DNA from: a bacterium
GTDB lineage: Bacteria > Bacillota > Bacilli > Lactobacillales > Streptococcaceae
NCBI GenBank assembly: GCA_905221035.1
Contig: CAJNBP010000007.1
Location: forward strand, 41,323-105,322
Direction of reading: 5' to 3'
Length of the DNA stretch: 64,000 nucleotides
A program made the translations under genes and the position numbers. Shown here in pieces: positions 27,819 through 34,836 of the stretch (positions are counted from its first letter, which is position 1; each line of letters opens with the position of its first letter). The notes under the pieces were generated by a model. The model searched no databases, was not told the DNA's origin, and saw only the letters and a list, made by a program, of their open reading frames with translations.

Positions 27819-28022
27819 AATTGACAGTAAGTAGGCACAAAGTACGCTAAGAACGTCTCAGACGAAAGGCTTTAGTTTTTCGGATGAACAGTTCATTTGT
27901 ACGAGAGTGCCTTGTTTCTTGCTGTCAATTAGACCATGGAATAAATTAGGCGTGTTTGGTACTTAACAAAGTGTTTCACTCCTTTGCCTTCGCTCGTGGC
28001 GGGCTAGTCGTTCACACTTTGT
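27819..28022. other. Highly structured region: possible ncRNA or origin-associated structure
   Basis: A 13 bp helix (27819-27831 with 27918-27930, one G-T pair) encloses a 6 bp helix AGGCAC/GTGCCT (27833-27838 with 27907-27912) and GTAC/GTAC. Inside are two hairpins: CTAA-CGTC/GACG-TTAG (27847-27875) and ATGAAC/GTTCAT (27884-27896). A separate stem ACAAAGTGT/ACACTTTGT pairs 27966-27974 with 28014-28022. By eye it is less AT-rich than the flanks. It adjoins the candidate origin and is downstream of the helicase gene. It is not a tRNA. It could be an untranslated RNA, a single-strand origin or a transfer origin. Confidence 0.5.
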
Positions 28023-28033
28023 ATATCTCCAGA

Positions 28034-28132
28034 ATGATACACTTGATACACTAATTTCTAACTTCTTAGAATAAATAAAACAAATAAAATTGAAAATAGA
28101 AATGAAATTTACTGTTTCAAGTGTATCAAGAG
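28034..28132. other. Candidate replication origin: iterons flanking an AT-rich segment
   Basis: GATACACTTGATACACT (28036-28052) contains two direct GATACACT units. Its core, CTTGATACACT, recurs inverted at 28118-28129 (CAAGTGTATCAAGAG on the plus strand). About 65 bp of almost pure A/T lies between. Iteron groups on both sides of an AT-rich segment next to the replication initiator/helicase gene is the layout described for SaPI origins. The right iteron overlaps the 3' end of the helicase gene. Confidence 0.55.
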
Positions 28133-29667
28133 CATGACTTCATTACATACCCTTTATATCTCTTTGTAGAATCCAAATTAAAAGACTCAGAATGAATAAA
28201 ATAAACAGAATCACCCTCATCAAAATCTTTACAAGTAGATAATGTTGGCTTAAATACCCAGTCTGATGGAAGTGCATCTTTTAATTCTTTGTGAAAGGCT
28301 TCCTTAGTTTCTCGTTCTAAACCATTTCCTTCACAGAATTGTTCATATGCCCATAGCATAAATGAATTCGGCAAGAAAGTAGATTTCACACGACTAAACA
28401 GATAAGATGAAAACTGTTCAACACTTGTCATAGACTTCCCATGAATTTCCTTGATAGCAGGGTGGTGACTGATATCCTTGAATCCATCACTGATATCATA
28501 TTCTAATGCATTCTTCAATACATATTCTAATACATCCTGACGTTTTAGATAAACCTGCTTTATTTCTCTCTTGTAACCATCTTTGTTAAATTCAGAAACG
28601 AAGGGAAGTATGAAAGTTCTTCTTGCTATAGCTTCTTTGTCTCCTTGAATCTTAATCAATCGATTAGATGATTGAACAATCACAGGAGTAAGTCGAGCAG
28701 AATAGGCCTGTTTGCCTTTCTTTTCGATTGTGACAATATCATGAGTAACTAGAGAAAACATAGTAGAAGGGTCTGTTACCACCTTATCAATAGCATTATC
28801 ATCTCCAATAACTAGATGTTTACCTATTAACTGTGAAGTTGCAAAACGGTTTCTACCATCTAATTCAATTAGTTTCATGGAGGCTGTATTAATCCTACCT
28901 ACTAAGTTAATTAACAACTCTTGGAAACTGCCCTTACCTGTTCCTCCTTTTCCAATCAGCCAAATAATTCTCTCATCAGCATAACCACGTATCACTGCCA
29001 AAATTGTTTGCCATGCTAAGTGAATTAGTTCATCATCATTATTAAACAGTTCAGCTAACCATGAATCAATAGACCAACCACCTAATACTGGAGAATTTGC
29101 TTCTGAATTATAATTTACTTGTACCTTATGTGTAAACACAATTGAAGGACTGTATTTCATTCCATACCGATAATAAGTATCATAAATACAATTCCCTAAA
29201 GCTATGTAACGTAAACCTTGATATATACTTACATTTTTACAGCTACAACTTAGTGCACAAATAATCTCGTATATATCAGCACTCCTAAAAGAAGGTTCTA
29301 ATCTTCTTACTAATTTAGGAACTATATCCCAAGCAGGTTGATAAATCCCCTCTTTTGGATTGTACACAAATAAGCTACCTTCACCAGTATCCTCTATGTC
29401 AGCTATACTAACCACAATGAGATGAGCCATTAAAAATTCTGCCATAATATAAAAAGGAGGTTTTCTCTTTTTCATCTTGTCTTTTTCTGGAACGTCTTTA
29501 TAAGGGTCAGAATCAATTACCTCATTTTTATAGATTCGCCATGCTTCTTTATATTTATCTATTGGAGCAGCGTTAGCAAAATCTTGAATAGCACTCTCAG
29601 GGTAAGTTTCAAATTCATAGTCTGATTCTAATACAGAATCTTTCGCTTTAATCTTAATTATTGACAT
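28126..29667 (-). CDS. D5/P4-type phage or plasmid primase-helicase (SF3 helicase)
   Basis: A 513-residue SF3 helicase of the virulence-associated E/P4 primase C-terminal class. Walker A is IGKGGTGKGS (residues about 237-246) and Walker B-like KHLVIGDDNA follows. A domain of about 230 residues precedes the ATPase, but I see no clear archaeo-eukaryotic primase motifs, so it may only unwind DNA. The ATG at 29667 (MSIIKIKAK) has AGAAGGAA seven bases upstream; longer starts are unsupported. It probably initiates element replication at the adjacent iterons. Confidence 0.85.
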   Translation of the reverse strand: MSIIKIKAKDSVLESDYEFETYPESAIQDFANAAPIDKYKEAWRIYKNEVIDSDPYKDVPEKDKMKKRKPPFYIMAEFLMAHLIVVSIADIEDTGEGSLFVYNPKEGIYQPAWDIVPKLVRRLEPSFRSADIYEIICALSCSCKNVSIYQGLRYIALGNCIYDTYYRYGMKYSPSIVFTHKVQVNYNSEANSPVLGGWSIDSWLAELFNNDDELIHLAWQTILAVIRGYADERIIWLIGKGGTGKGSFQELLINLVGRINTASMKLIELDGRNRFATSQLIGKHLVIGDDNAIDKVVTDPSTMFSLVTHDIVTIEKKGKQAYSARLTPVIVQSSNRLIKIQGDKEAIARRTFILPFVSEFNKDGYKREIKQVYLKRQDVLEYVLKNALEYDISDGFKDISHHPAIKEIHGKSMTSVEQFSSYLFSRVKSTFLPNSFMLWAYEQFCEGNGLERETKEAFHKELKDALPSDWVFKPTLSTCKDFDEGDSVYFIHSESFNLDSTKRYKGYVMKSCS

Positions 29668-29814
29668 ATTCATGTTCCTTCTGTTTATAAATATCACACT
29701 GTATAGTGTATTTGAGCAATTGAATCTGTGATTCAATATGGCGACAACTTCCTATGTATCTCAAGTAAGCACAGGAATTTTCATCTATATTTTTTATTTT
29801 TTCATACAATATAG

Positions 29815-30111
29815 TTACTCCTTTTTAGTAATTGAGAGGAACTTCATAACATCTGATTTCTTATAGAAAACTTTGCGAGTTCCTTCTATCGGTGGACAGT
29901 ATCTGGTTAACCCCAAACGCTCCCATTCATGCAGAGTTACTAAACTAATACCTAGTTCTTTGATTAACTCTTTCTGTTGAATCAAGCCGAACGAGTCACT
30001 GTGAGCTGGAAGCACTGCGTTTGATAGATAATCATCTATTAAAAACTCAATCCTTCCCAACAATGCTAGTTCTGCTTCTTGAGATAATATCCCTTGTGGT
30101 ATACTATACAT
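29815..30111 (-). CDS. Excisionase-like/MerR-type HTH protein
   Basis: A 98-residue protein. The second half is a winged HTH of the excisionase/AlpA/MerR class (LIQQKELIKELGISLVTLHE, then TRYCPPIEGTRKVFYKKSDV and MKFL). It is divergent from the XRE regulator across an operator-like region and upstream of the helicase gene, so it may be the excisionase or an activator of the replication gene. AGGAGGA precedes the ATG. The 147 bp between it and the helicase gene holds no other gene. Confidence 0.75.
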   Translation of the reverse strand: MYSIPQGILSQEAELALLGRIEFLIDDYLSNAVLPAHSDSFGLIQQKELIKELGISLVTLHEWERLGLTRYCPPIEGTRKVFYKKSDVMKFLSITKKE

Positions 30112-30158
30112 ATATCCTCCTTCTTTTCTATTTGTTCACAACTATCATCTCATAACTA

Positions 30159-30206
30159 TTACAGCTTGCCTGTTAACCAAGTTAACTAGGTTAATTAACT
30201 TGGGTT
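30159..30206. promoter_or_regulatory. Operator region between divergent excisionase-like and XRE genes
   Basis: AACCAAGTTAA (30175-30185) and TTAACTTGGGTT (30195-30206) form an inverted repeat with one extra base. A further GTTAACTAGGTTAA lies between. The motif TTACAGCTTGCCT just to the left (30159-30171) recurs at 30865-30877 before the integrase gene. This is the likely binding site of the element's master repressor. Confidence 0.6.
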
Positions 30207-30290
30207 GTGTTTTGAATTTTATCAGTTTTCTGTTTACATGTCAAGAGTTTTATGTTAAAATTTTACTAAAGTTATTAAACGGAGGTTAAA

Positions 30291-30833
30291 ATGATAGGAG
30301 CATATCTTAAAAAATACCGTACAGAAGGTAACGTAACTACTAAAAGACTTGCTGAATATCTGAAAGTATCACAGTCTTATGTCTCACAAATTGAAAATGA
30401 GAAAAAGATTCCCAGCGTAAAGAGGCTCTTTGAAATCACTGAATGTATTGCTGCATGCTCTATAAAAGAAAAATGCGAACAAGATGGATTAAATTCTGAG
30501 GAGTACTATATAGAATATCAAACATTAGCTAGCTCTTATATTGATGAGATAATTAAAAATATTAATCTGGATTCAATCCATAATGATAAAGAAAAACAGA
30601 TGTTAAAAGACTTAATAGAATTCAATGATAAAACATCATCTTTACCATGGGTATCCACAACATACAAAGATATTAGCCAAGATATTATCAATGGGGAAAA
30701 GATTAAAATCAACCTTGATTATATCTTTAGGAAGAATGTAAAAATAACTATTGATGGTCAAGCACTCACAACTGAGGACTTAACCGCTCTACAAATACTA
30801 ATTGAAGGTATTCGTTCTAGACACAAATCATAA
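30291..30833 (+). CDS. XRE-family element regulator (CI/Stl-like)
   Basis: A 180-residue protein. The N-terminal HTH (YRTEGNVTTKRLAEYLKVSQ, then SYVSQIENEKKIPSV) precedes a helical domain of about 110 residues without a recognisable protease or metal site. It is divergent from the excisionase-like gene and just upstream of the integrase, the position of the master repressor in phage satellites. GGAGG lies upstream of the ATG. The inducing signal is unknown. Confidence 0.85.
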   Translation: MIGAYLKKYRTEGNVTTKRLAEYLKVSQSYVSQIENEKKIPSVKRLFEITECIAACSIKEKCEQDGLNSEEYYIEYQTLASSYIDEIIKNINLDSIHNDKEKQMLKDLIEFNDKTSSLPWVSTTYKDISQDIINGEKIKINLDYIFRKNVKITIDGQALTTEDLTALQILIEGIRSRHKS

Positions 30834-30900
30834 TAACTTTTTTCATAACTTTTTTCATAACCTTTTACAGCTTGCCTACTGATGTTAGAAAGGTTAAGAA

Positions 30901-32064
30901 ATGAAAATAGCAGAAATCAAGAAACAAAACGGTGACACTGTATATCGTGCAAAAGTATACTTAGGAGTAGATAAACTCACAGGAAAAAAAATAAAGGCTA
31001 ATCTGACAGCTAGAACTAAAACTGAATTGAAGAAAAAAGCTCAATTAGCTAAAGCCGAATTCCAAAATAATGGCTCTACTAAGAAGGAAACCATTCCACT
31101 AACAAGCTATGAAGAAGTAGCTCAATTATGGTGGGAAAGCTATCAACACACAGTAAAACCAAATACACAAGATTCAGTAAAACGACTACTAGCTAACCAT
31201 GTGATTCCTCTATTTGGTTCTTATAGGTTAGATAAGTTAACCACTCCAACTATCCAACGCATTGTTAATCAACTAGCTCTACGTGCTAACAAAAGAGAAG
31301 AGGGAGCATTTCTACACTATGATAAAATTCACGCGCTAAATAAACGTATCCTACAATATGCTGTGACAATGCAGATTATTGATATAAATCCAGCTCGTGA
31401 AGTTATTCTTCCTCGTAAAATAAAAAAGGGTAGAAACAAAGTCAAGCACTTTAATAACTTAGAGTTAAAGCAATTTCTCAGTTATTTGGAAGAGGCTAAC
31501 TTAGCAATATATAGAAATATCTATGAAATTACTTTGTATAAGTTTCTTCTTGCTACTGGTTGCCGTATTAATGAAGCCTTAGCTCTACACTGGTCAGATA
31601 TTGACCTAAATAATGCAACTGTGAATATTACAAAAACACTAAACCATTTAGGTGAGATTAACAGCCCAAAGTCGGAGGCAAGTTATCGTACAATTGATAT
31701 TGACCCACAAACTATAGAGGTCTTAAAAATGTATCAAAAAAGACAAAGGCAAGAAGCTTGGAAACTTGGTCGGACTGAAACTGTTGTCTTCTCAGATTTT
31801 ATTCATAAATACCCAAACAATAAAACACTAGCAACTCGTTTAAACACACGTTTCAAACATGCTGGTGTACCTAATATTGGATTCCATGGTTTTAGACACA
31901 CACACGCTAGTCTCTTGCTAAACTCTGGAATACCATATAAAGAATTACAACACCGTCTAGGTCATTCTACACTAGCTATGACTATGGACACTTACAGTCA
32001 TCTCTCCAAAGAAAAAGCAAAAACAGCCGTCTCATTTTATGAGAAAGCTGTAAGTTCTTTGTGA
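30901..32064 (+). CDS. int: Tyrosine-family site-specific integrase
   Basis: A 387-residue tyrosine recombinase. An N-terminal arm-binding domain (GDTVYRAKVYLGVDKLTGKK) and a SAM-like core-binding domain precede the catalytic domain. The catalytic set is Arg222 (TGCRINEAL), His329 and Arg332 (HGFRHTHAS), a downstream His in LGHST, and Tyr365 (DTYSHL). It integrates the element into the rpsD 3' end; the stop codon is 20 bp from the attR repeat. It is co-oriented with the XRE gene, with tandem CATAACTTTTTT repeats between them. Confidence 0.95.
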   Translation: MKIAEIKKQNGDTVYRAKVYLGVDKLTGKKIKANLTARTKTELKKKAQLAKAEFQNNGSTKKETIPLTSYEEVAQLWWESYQHTVKPNTQDSVKRLLANHVIPLFGSYRLDKLTTPTIQRIVNQLALRANKREEGAFLHYDKIHALNKRILQYAVTMQIIDINPAREVILPRKIKKGRNKVKHFNNLELKQFLSYLEEANLAIYRNIYEITLYKFLLATGCRINEALALHWSDIDLNNATVNITKTLNHLGEINSPKSEASYRTIDIDPQTIEVLKMYQKRQRQEAWKLGRTETVVFSDFIHKYPNNKTLATRLNTRFKHAGVPNIGFHGFRHTHASLLLNSGIPYKELQHRLGHSTLAMTMDTYSHLSKEKAKTAVSFYEKAVSSL

Positions 32065-32084
32065 AGGGGGACAAAAAGGGGGAC

Positions 32085-32181
32085 AAACCCAGAAATCAAC
32101 TTTTTAAGACAAAGCAAAAAGCCTACTGTTGTAGGCTTTCTGTAAGATATTTCTTAAAATTAAAGCATTTTGTTGTAGAAT
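32085..32181. repeat. Right attachment repeat (attR) with rpsD terminator
   Basis: This is the second copy of the 97 bp repeat. It covers the last 22 bp of rpsD including its stop, plus the downstream terminator hairpin: GCCTAC/GTAGGC (32121-32136), reading into AAAAA on the left, which is TTTTT on the minus strand. Integration therefore leaves both the S4 protein and its terminator intact. Confidence 0.9.
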
Positions 32182-32771
32182 TCAACGACAAGTGCTTCGT
32201 TGATTTCTGGGTTGATTTCGTCGCGTTCTGGCAAGCGAGTCAATGAACCTTCCAATTTTTCAGCGTCGAATGATACGAATGCTGGACGTCCAAGAGTAGC
32301 TTCTACTGCTTCAAGGATTGCTGGAACTTTCAATGATTTTTCACGAACTGAGATCACTTGACCTGGAGTTACGCGGTATGATGGGATATCAACGCGTTTT
32401 CCGTCAACAAGGATATGACCGTGGTTTACGAATTGACGAGCTTGACGACGAGTAGTCGCAAGACCAAGACGGTAAACAACGTTATCCAAACGACGTTCCA
32501 AAAGAAGCATGAAGTTGAAACCTAGGATTCCGCCTTTGATTTTTGTAGCTTGTACGAACAAGTTACGGAATTGTTTTTCACCTACACCGTAAGTGAAACG
32601 AAGTTTTTGTTTTTCAGCCAATTGCAAACCGTATTCTGACAATTTAGAACGGTTGTTTGGTCCGTGTTGTCCTGGTACGTAGTTACGACGTGCCAATTCT
32701 TTACCTGTACCTGTAAGTGAAAGGCCAAGGCGACGAGCTTGTTTCCAAGATGGTCCTGTATAACGTGACAT
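32160..32771 (-). CDS. rpsD: 30S ribosomal protein S4
   Basis: A 203-residue S4, the primary 16S rRNA-binding assembly protein and translational regulator. It begins [20 protein letters not shown] and has an S4 RNA-binding domain around [20 protein letters not shown]. The C-terminus EFYNKML is encoded within the attachment repeat. An AGGAGGA ribosome binding site precedes the ATG. Confidence 0.98.
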   Translation of the reverse strand: MSRYTGPSWKQARRLGLSLTGTGKELARRNYVPGQHGPNNRSKLSEYGLQLAEKQKLRFTYGVGEKQFRNLFVQATKIKGGILGFNFMLLLERRLDNVVYRLGLATTRRQARQFVNHGHILVDGKRVDIPSYRVTPGQVISVREKSLKVPAILEAVEATLGRPAFVSFDAEKLEGSLTRLPERDEINPEINEALVVEFYNKML

Positions 32772-32959
32772 GTGAATGTCCTCCTGATATAAATAATATT
32801 TCGGTGGAAATAGTCACTTAGAAAGCCCTGATTCGTGCAGATGCCCTTCGCCTAAACAGCCAAGGTTACTTATCATAAGACACCTGTTGACGAGCTTCAT
32901 GCTTTCCTGCTGATATTTCACACAAAATCCATTTTACCATGAATAGCTGGATTTGTAAA
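32772..32959 (-). promoter_or_regulatory. rpsD promoter and long 5' leader (possible S4 autoregulatory RNA)
   Basis: On the minus strand TTTACA (32954-32959), a 17 bp spacer and an extended -10 TGGTAAAAT (TAAAAT 32931-32936) start a leader of about 150 nt before rpsD. The leader is relatively GC-rich, with complementary segments. In other Firmicutes rpsD leaders bind S4 to repress translation; I infer the same here from length and position only. Confidence 0.55.
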
Positions 32960-32965
32960 GGGGTT

Positions 32966-34018
32966 TTAAGCTTTATTTTCATTGCCAGAGAGGTTAAGAA
33001 GGAGAGTAAAGGTGCTTCCTAGGCTGTACTGGCTGCTGACTGTGATTTCTCCACCCAATTGATGGGCCAATTCACGCGCAATCGCAAGTCCTAAGCCATG
33101 GCCACCTGTCTTCATATTACGCGAAGTTTCGACACGATAAAGGCGTTTGAAAATATTCTCCAAGTCCTCTGGTGCAATGCCCTGTCCCTCATCCGTCACA
33201 CTGATTGAAAGCTGGTTCTTTTCCAGCTTAGCCACCACTTCCAGCTTGGTTTCTGGAGCTGAATATTTAAAAGCGTTATTGACCAGATTCACCAAGATGC
33301 GAGAAAGTTTGGCATAATCTCCTTCAATCCGGGCAGACTCTGGGATCACCTGCAAGTGGACATCTCGCTCCTCCTGCTCAATCAAGAACTGAAATTCATT
33401 CATGCACTCAATCAAGAGCTGATCCAGAAAAATGCTGTCTTTGCTGGTAGTTTCCACCTGATTTCTAGCTGTATTTAGAGTCAAAAAATTCAACTCTTCA
33501 ACCAGTTTATTGAGTCTTTCCGTCTGACGCCCAATGGTTGCTAGATAATGGTCCTGTTCTCCTTCCTTGATAACCCCATCCAAAATCCCTTCTACCGTCG
33601 CTTGGATCGAAGTGATGGGGGTCTTGATATCATGCGACAGCTGGGCAATCATCAAGCCCTTTTCTCGTTCGCTTTCTTCCAAAGAATCAAAGGTTGCCTG
33701 CAAATCATGGGACATTTCATTGAAGGCTTGCCCTAACTGCTGAAATTCTGCAGGCCCTTGAACCTCCAGATTTAAAGGAAAATCCTTGTCCGCTACCCGC
33801 TTGGCATGTTCCTTAAGTTTGGCCAATGATGTAAAGACTGGCGACAGGAGAAAGAGACTAATCCCAGCACCGACAAAACTTGCGATTAAAGTCATGCCAA
33901 TCAGGAAATAAATTTCTCTTTGCTCAATTAACATGCGCTGGATAGCCCAAAAAACCACGATAATCGTTAGAAGTGTTGAAATGATATACCCCACTAAAAT
34001 ATAACTTTTTAATTTCAT
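32966..34018 (-). CDS. Sensor histidine kinase (TCS08 type)
   Basis: A 350-residue kinase. Two membrane helices (about residues 5-25 and 38-60) are separated by a very short external loop; a HAMP domain, the H box AQLSHDIKTPITSIQ, N box LVNNAFKYS and G boxes DEGQGIAPED and GGHGLGLAIA follow. The short loop suggests sensing within the membrane, as in SaeS-like kinases. Its ATG overlaps the end of the response regulator gene (ATGA). The order adhesin-regulator-kinase-rpsD matches pneumococcal TCS08. Confidence 0.92.
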   Translation of the reverse strand: MKLKSYILVGYIISTLLTIIVVFWAIQRMLIEQREIYFLIGMTLIASFVGAGISLFLLSPVFTSLAKLKEHAKRVADKDFPLNLEVQGPAEFQQLGQAFNEMSHDLQATFDSLEESEREKGLMIAQLSHDIKTPITSIQATVEGILDGVIKEGEQDHYLATIGRQTERLNKLVEELNFLTLNTARNQVETTSKDSIFLDQLLIECMNEFQFLIEQEERDVHLQVIPESARIEGDYAKLSRILVNLVNNAFKYSAPETKLEVVAKLEKNQLSISVTDEGQGIAPEDLENIFKRLYRVETSRNMKTGGHGLGLAIARELAHQLGGEITVSSQYSLGSTFTLLLNLSGNENKA

Positions 34019-34713
34019 TGACTACCTCGTGCTTTCTCAATTTTGTAGCCCAAGCCCCAGACGGTCTTGATGGTAGGCGTTTCTGCACTGGCATGTTTAG
34101 CCAACTCCTGTCGAAGAGCATGAATATGAACATTCAAGGTATTGGTATCATCCACATAATCTTCTTGCCAGACCTTTTCATAGAGGTCTGTCTTAGAGAA
34201 AACCCGCTCTGGATTGCTGGCTAAAAGCCATAGAAGTTCGAAGGATTTGACTGTCAAATCAAGCGCTACATCTCCAACTTGGACCTCATGGCTACCGTGA
34301 TTCATCCGTAAATCCCCGAGACTGACAACCTCTGTCTCACCTCCACGATGAAGGCGACGCAAGATATTGTGGACACGCAAAACTAACTCACGTGGGCTAA
34401 AGGGCTTGGCAATAAAGTCATCTGCCCCTAAGCTCAGGCCATAAATCTTGTCCTGCTCACTGGTCTTAGCCGTGATAAAGAGAAAAGGCTGATCCGGAGA
34501 CTGATACTGAACTTCGCTAATCAAATCATAACCATCCATCCGAGGCATCATGATATCTGTAATAATCAAATCAATCGCTTTTCGCTTGAAGATTTCCAAG
34601 GCCTCTACTCCATCATGAGCCACCAAAACCTGATACCCTGCCTGAACCAGATAGCGTTGATGAATATCTGTGATTTCTACCTCGTCGTCAACGAGTAAAA
34701 TTGTCTTTCCCAT
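34015..34713 (-). CDS. OmpR-family response regulator (TCS08 type)
   Basis: A 232-residue regulator. The receiver domain starts MGKTILLVDDEVEITDIHQR, has the phospho-acceptor Asp in DLIITDIMMPRMDG and a Lys in ITAKTS. A winged-helix DNA-binding domain ends VKTVWGLGYKIE-like. The ATG at 34713 has GGAGA five bases upstream; the longer upstream start lacks support. The kinase gene overlaps its stop. TCS08 in pneumococcus influences pilus, arginine and adhesin genes. Confidence 0.93.
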   Translation of the reverse strand: MGKTILLVDDEVEITDIHQRYLVQAGYQVLVAHDGVEALEIFKRKAIDLIITDIMMPRMDGYDLISEVQYQSPDQPFLFITAKTSEQDKIYGLSLGADDFIAKPFSPRELVLRVHNILRRLHRGGETEVVSLGDLRMNHGSHEVQVGDVALDLTVKSFELLWLLASNPERVFSKTDLYEKVWQEDYVDDTNTLNVHIHALRQELAKHASAETPTIKTVWGLGYKIEKARGSQ

Positions 34714-34751
34714 CTGTCTCTCCTTTGAAAAAAACAGTGCTATACCACAAT

Positions 34752-34794
34752 AGTATAACACTATTTTAATCGCTTTACGAACATTCTAATCGCT
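34752..34794 (-). promoter_or_regulatory. TCS08 promoter with tandem direct repeat
   Basis: A TATACT -10 (34752-34757 on the minus strand) lacks a good -35. Instead, two copies of ATTxTAATCGCT (34763-34774 and 34783-34794) lie in the -35 region with a period of 20 bp. Tandem half-sites of this kind are typical for OmpR-family regulators, so autoregulation is plausible. Confidence 0.5.
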
Positions 34795-34836
34795 ATCTGG
34801 ATTTCTCATATCCTAGATAGAAAGTCTGTAGTTAGA

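Larger units (their letters stand above)
20451..32181. mobile_element. Integrative element at the 3' end of rpsD, phage-satellite-like, about 11.6 kb
   Basis: A 97 bp direct repeat (20451-20547 and 32085-32181, three mismatches, last 57 bp identical) bounds the element; the right copy includes the last codons of rpsD. A tyrosine integrase lies next to the right end and reads toward it. Leftward follow an XRE regulator, an HTH/excisionase-like gene and a D5/P4-type helicase, with a probable origin next to it. The remaining 7 kb is cargo. The DNA is clearly more AT-rich than the flanking chromosome. No structural phage genes, terminase small subunit, relaxase or type IV secretion genes are seen, so it would need a helper to move. 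PICI-like satellite is the best class; a defective prophage remnant is the alternative. Confidence 0.85.

Noticed and set aside
27819..27930. Cloverleaf-like fold as a possible tRNA
   Set aside because: The arm lengths and loops do not fit a tRNA, there is no CCA-type acceptor, no TTCRANNC T-loop and no plausible anticodon arm.
20451..32181. Element as an integrative conjugative element
   Set aside because: No relaxase, coupling protein or type IV secretion genes are present. A mobilisable element that uses helper functions remains possible.
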